The translations under genes and the position numbers were made by a program. A DNA stretch of 9,936 bases. Origin: Nocardia sp. (GTDB taxonomy: Bacteria > Actinomycetota > Actinomycetes > Mycobacteriales > Mycobacteriaceae). How positions within the stretch are numbered: the first letter of the stretch is position 1; each line of letters begins with the position of its first letter. The stretch is taken from positions 1 to 9,936 of the forward strand of contig JABFXT010000251.1 of NCBI GenBank assembly GCA_013361595.1. Direction: 5' to 3'. A model generated the notes under the pieces. The model was not told the DNA's origin. It saw only the letters and a program-made list of their open reading frames with translations, and did no database searches. This document shows positions 7,419-9,936 of this stretch, piece by piece.

Positions 7419-8195
7419 TCACAACGCGTCCGCGCGCTCCTCTTCCAGTCTCCGCCACGCCGTGTCCAGCCACTTGCTGAAATGCCGGGTCAATTCGGCC
7501 GAAGTAGCAGGGCGAACGGTGACGTGGCTGCCGCGCTGTTCGGTGTAGCGGCCGTCGCCGGTGATGTCGTACCACCGCAACACCCGGGTCGGGTCGGTCG
7601 CCGCGTCGAAACGACCCATGAGCAGTGCCGCGACACCGCTGCCGTCCTTGTCCCGGCCGATCAGCTTCCGGTAGTCCTCGCGGGCCCGGCTGCGCCGGCG
7701 GTCCTCGAAATGGGTCTCCAGCCGCGATTCGAGATCCTCGGGATGGAAGGTCGCCGTTTCCGCGGTACCCGGCGCGCAGGGTGCGAGACCGGAAACCAGC
7801 CGGGCGGCCAGATTCTCCGGACGGAACAGACGCACCTGGATCGGACCGTATCCTCCTTCGGAACCCGCCTGGCTCATGGTGACCGCGTACGCCTCGGTGC
7901 GCGCCCCGACGATCCGGTATTGGCGCCGGTCATCGGGTCCGGTACTGCGTTTGTGCACACAGGTGGCACCGAGGATTTCGATCCGCAGCTCCGAGGTACC
8001 CAATGTGTCGAGCGCGACCTGGATACCGGCTCGTTCCTCGCGCGAATACCGGTTGCGCACTTCGAGGCGATATGCGCGAGCGTCGTCGTTGAAGGCGAAA
8101 CGGCTGGTGTAGCGCAGCGGAGTCGGGAACCGGTCGTAGGCGTCGCTGTACCACAGCGCCGCGAAATCATCCGGTTCCCAGGTCCACTCGGGCAT
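7419..8195 (-). CDS. ESX secretion-associated protein EspG family
   Basis: The 258-residue cytoplasmic protein resembles the EspG chaperone family of type VII secretion. EspG proteins bind the tip of PPE proteins in PE-PPE or equivalent dimers, keep them soluble and guide them to their cognate ESX system. Features seen are the start MPEWTWEPDDFAALWYSDAY, PLRYTSRFAFNDDARAY, the pattern LGTSELRIEILG, VGARTEAYAVTMSQAGSEGG, PIQVRLFRPENLAARLVSGL, and a helical charged C-terminal third. The length is close to the usual 260-300. ATG 8195 is chosen over an upstream in-frame start because AAGGGG lies about 8-10 bases ahead on the coding strand and the family pattern starts here. It is the third gene after a WXG-like and a PPE-like gene on the same strand, which fits the chaperone role. 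A 124-base gap with a hairpin lies before it. Confidence 0.88.
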   Translation of the reverse strand: MPEWTWEPDDFAALWYSDAYDRFPTPLRYTSRFAFNDDARAYRLEVRNRYSREERAGIQVALDTLGTSELRIEILGATCVHKRSTGPDDRRQYRIVGARTEAYAVTMSQAGSEGGYGPIQVRLFRPENLAARLVSGLAPCAPGTAETATFHPEDLESRLETHFEDRRRSRAREDYRKLIGRDKDGSGVAALLMGRFDAATDPTRVLRWYDITGDGRYTEQRGSHVTVRPATSAELTRHFSKWLDTAWRRLEEERADAL

Positions 8196-8250
8196 CGATC
8201 GTTCCCCTTTGTGTGCGATACGGCAGTTCCGGCAGGTTGGAGACAGCAGA

Positions 8251-8276
8251 GTGGGCCCACGCCGGAGCGGGCCCAC
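8251..8276 (-). terminator. hairpin between PPE-like gene and espG
   Basis: GTGGGCCC (8251-8258) pairs perfectly with GGGCCCAC (8269-8276) around a 10-base loop. Read on the - strand it comes 44 bases after the PPE-like stop and is followed by TCTGCTGTCTCC, moderately T-rich. It could end or attenuate transcription before espG, so the chaperone may be made at a lower level or from its own promoter. Confidence 0.45.
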
Positions 8277-8319
8277 CCGATGGTCGGCCGCATACGGACC
8301 GAGACGAAAGCCGAATCGG

Positions 8320-9450
8320 TCAATCGGGGTTGGTACCGATAACTCCACCCGGAATGGTTCGCGGAGAATCACCCAGAAGCTCGTCGGTGTTCTCCTGATT
8401 GATCAGGTAATCCGGCGTCGAGCGCTTGGATTCCTCGTCCTTGCCACCGCCGCGGCCCGCGGCGCCCATCGGCATACCGCCCATACCGCGATTTCCGGCC
8501 GCCGCGGATGCGGCGGTGGCACCGGCCGGCGCGCCCTGAGCGGTGTTCGGGGCACCGGAGACGGTCCGGCCGGGAGCCTGCGTATCCGGCGACCCCGTAG
8601 GACTTCCCGGCGAACCGGGACTCGTCGACACCCCCGACGGTGTGGTGCTCGCCGGAACTGTGGGCACGGTGGAGGACGGCAGATCCGTGCCCGCGGGTGG
8701 GGTGGTGGTGTCACCGGGGTCGGTGGTGGTCGACTCGTCCGTCTGGTCTTCGCCGGGGGTCTCGGGTTGCGTCTCGCTCTCCGGATCCCCCGGGGTCTCA
8801 CCGGCGGGGGTGCCGCCCGGCGTGCCGCCGGTGGGGTCGTCCGTATCCGAGGTGGTGGGATTCGGCTCACCGGTATATCCCCCGGGCGGGGGCGCGGGAA
8901 TATCGGTGGTGCTGGTCGGGCCGGTGGGCACCGGGATCACCGGAATCTGGTGGTCCAACTGGCCGAACGGGGTCACGTAATGGGTGGTCATGGCCGCCCG
9001 CGCCTCCTGCGTTCGCCGCGAGATCTCGTCGTCGTGGACCAGGGGGTTCCACCAACTGTCGAAGATCCCGTCGGTGTCCATCGGCTCGCCCACATGGTTC
9101 TTGGTGTTGACGATCGCTCCGGCCGCGTTACGAACACCCGCGGAAAGTATTTCGAGGGCAGGCGTCACCGGACGGGCCTGTTTATCGATGTAGTCCTGGA
9201 TGGCCTGCTTGGCCTGTTCGGCGGCCGGACCGGACCACGCCTGCGCGAGCGAAGCCTGGACGGACCGGACGAAGGTCTCGATACCCTGCTCCCACGATTG
9301 CCGCATCTGCCAATACTTGTCGGCCTGATCCACCGCGTCCTTGACGAGGAGCGGATCGAACGCGTTCTTGATCTTCTGATGATCCCAGCTGGCGGGGTTC
9401 TCCCCACCTTTCGGGATGATCGGATCCTCCCACTCCGGCGCTTTGCTCAT
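8320..9450 (-). CDS. PPE-like type VII secretion substrate with Pro/Thr/Ser-rich linker
   Basis: This 376-residue protein has three parts. Residues about 20-160 are helical and PPE/WXG-like, with a W-x-G motif in QAWSGPAAEQAKQAIQDY (W72-S-G74), probably one arm of a secreted helical dimer. Residues about 165-315 are a low-complexity Pro/Thr/Ser/Gly/Asp linker. Residues 321-376 hold a Gly/Met segment (RGMGGMPMGAAGRGGG), an acidic KDEE, and a tail TPDYLINQENTDELLGD...PGGVIG. I recall this tail arrangement from many actinobacterial PPE-like proteins. No signal peptide is present, as expected for ESX export. ATG 9450 overlaps the previous stop (ATGA, 9450-9447), coupling it to the WXG-like gene. 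espG follows. It probably acts outside the cytoplasm, perhaps in the envelope; the exact role is unknown. The classic YxxxD/E signal is not obvious. Confidence 0.82.
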   Translation of the reverse strand: MSKAPEWEDPIIPKGGENPASWDHQKIKNAFDPLLVKDAVDQADKYWQMRQSWEQGIETFVRSVQASLAQAWSGPAAEQAKQAIQDYIDKQARPVTPALEILSAGVRNAAGAIVNTKNHVGEPMDTDGIFDSWWNPLVHDDEISRRTQEARAAMTTHYVTPFGQLDHQIPVIPVPTGPTSTTDIPAPPPGGYTGEPNPTTSDTDDPTGGTPGGTPAGETPGDPESETQPETPGEDQTDESTTTDPGDTTTPPAGTDLPSSTVPTVPASTTPSGVSTSPGSPGSPTGSPDTQAPGRTVSGAPNTAQGAPAGATAASAAAGNRGMGGMPMGAAGRGGGKDEESKRSTPDYLINQENTDELLGDSPRTIPGGVIGTNPD

Positions 9451-9920
9451 CGGGCCGACCCATCGGGCAGGATGTACGGTCCCAGAGTCGGACCGACAGG
9501 CGGACGTTCGGGAAGGCTGGCATTCAACGAGTTGAACGCCGCCGCCCATTCACTGTCGGCTTGCATCATCTGATCACGCATGACACGGAAGACATTCTGG
9601 ATATCCTCCACAATCTTGAAGTGCTGCTCCATGATCAGGTGGACACTGTTGCCATCCTCAGCTCCCTTGGCCTTCACCTTGTAGCGGCCTACCATCGCGC
9701 GCGCAGAGAACAGATCGTCGTTGGCTTCTCCGAGACCCCAATGGCTTTGGTCTCCGATCTCGTCGGCTAGGCGCTGTATCTGCCGGATCGAGATCTTGAA
9801 TGTTTCGCAATCACGCTCGAGGTAGATGAACTCCTCCGGTGACATCTGAACGGCGATCTGTCCGTCATTCGCCGCAGCGAGCATATTGGCCATCGGCTGT
9901 GGCGCCGATTCGTCACTCAT
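9447..9920 (-). CDS. WXG-like helical protein, likely dimer partner of the PPE-like protein
   Basis: The 157-residue protein has no family I can name with certainty. It is mostly helical: one helix around residues 28-57 (MSPEEFIYLERDCETFKISI onward), a turn at H60-WGLG with W61-x-x-G64, then a long helix over about 66-130 ending near SEWAAAFNSLN, and a Pro-rich tail. A helix, a W-containing turn and a second helix is the plan of WXG100/ESX proteins, though the spacing is larger. ATG 9920 has an excellent GGGAGGG 6 bases upstream on the coding strand. The stop TGA overlaps the PPE-like start (ATGA), so equal amounts of both proteins are expected, as for obligate PE-PPE or EsxA-EsxB pairs. It is the first gene of the module visible here. 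Confidence 0.72.
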   Translation of the reverse strand: MSDESAPQPMANMLAAANDGQIAVQMSPEEFIYLERDCETFKISIRQIQRLADEIGDQSHWGLGEANDDLFSARAMVGRYKVKAKGAEDGNSVHLIMEQHFKIVEDIQNVFRVMRDQMMQADSEWAAAFNSLNASLPERPPVGPTLGPYILPDGSAR

Positions 9921-9936
9921 GACTTTCCCTCCCAGT

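Noticed and set aside
8261..9447. Tandem DNA repeat in the PPE-like gene
   Set aside because: The Pro/Thr/Ser/Gly-rich linker gives repetitive-looking codons but no exact tandem unit; it is protein-level low complexity.
8209..9573. 454-residue open frame on the + strand
   Set aside because: It is antisense to the PPE-like gene, mostly Gly/Arg/Val-rich because it mirrors the Pro/Thr-rich linker. The - strand frame has domains, ribosome binding sites and an ATGA junction.

Overview
The window is high-GC actinobacterial chromosome, most likely Nocardia or a close mycolic-acid relative. The reasons are an NrdF almost identical in motif layout to mycobacterial NrdF2, a mycofactocin-type SDR, a DUF5753/DUF397 regulator pair and an EspG/PPE-like type VII secretion module. 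Its layout is that of housekeeping and accessory chromosome. I see no tRNA, rRNA, CRISPR array, insertion sequence or phage gene.

Left part (1-1437, + strand): a 73-residue glycine-rich membrane protein, possibly on a leaderless transcript, then nrdF, the radical subunit of class Ib ribonucleotide reductase. No nrdH, nrdI or nrdE is in the window.

Middle-left (1527-5019): a WYL-type regulator on the - strand, split by an apparent one-base frameshift, faces a DinB-like/TIGR03086 metal-binding protein on the + strand. Between them lies a 9-bp inverted repeat (AAGGTGACA-N5-TGTCACCTT), the probable operator. The DinB-like gene is followed by a perfect 15-bp hairpin. Next come an isochorismatase-like cysteine hydrolase and a mycofactocin-dependent short-chain dehydrogenase, both + strand. 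Their substrates cannot be told from sequence.

Middle-right (5119-7368): an XRE/DUF5753 regulator and a DUF397 protein form a - strand operon with a 4-base GTGA overlap. A divergent + strand pair of unrecognised genes is joined by an ATGA overlap. The first of these has an unclear or broken 5' end. The roughly 280-base divergent gap holds several TTCTCG/CGAGAA motifs that could be regulator sites.

Right part (7419-9920, - strand): a type VII (ESX) accessory module, transcribed from a 157-residue WXG-like helical protein (ATGA overlap), to a PPE-like protein with a long Pro/Thr/Ser-rich linker and conserved tail, to an EspG-family chaperone. A hairpin separates the last two. The ESX membrane core is not in the window.

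Nothing here is a clearly new system. The best leads are the orphan WXG-like/PPE-like/EspG module, the unknown two-gene operon divergent from the XRE-DUF397 pair, and the two apparent frameshifts.
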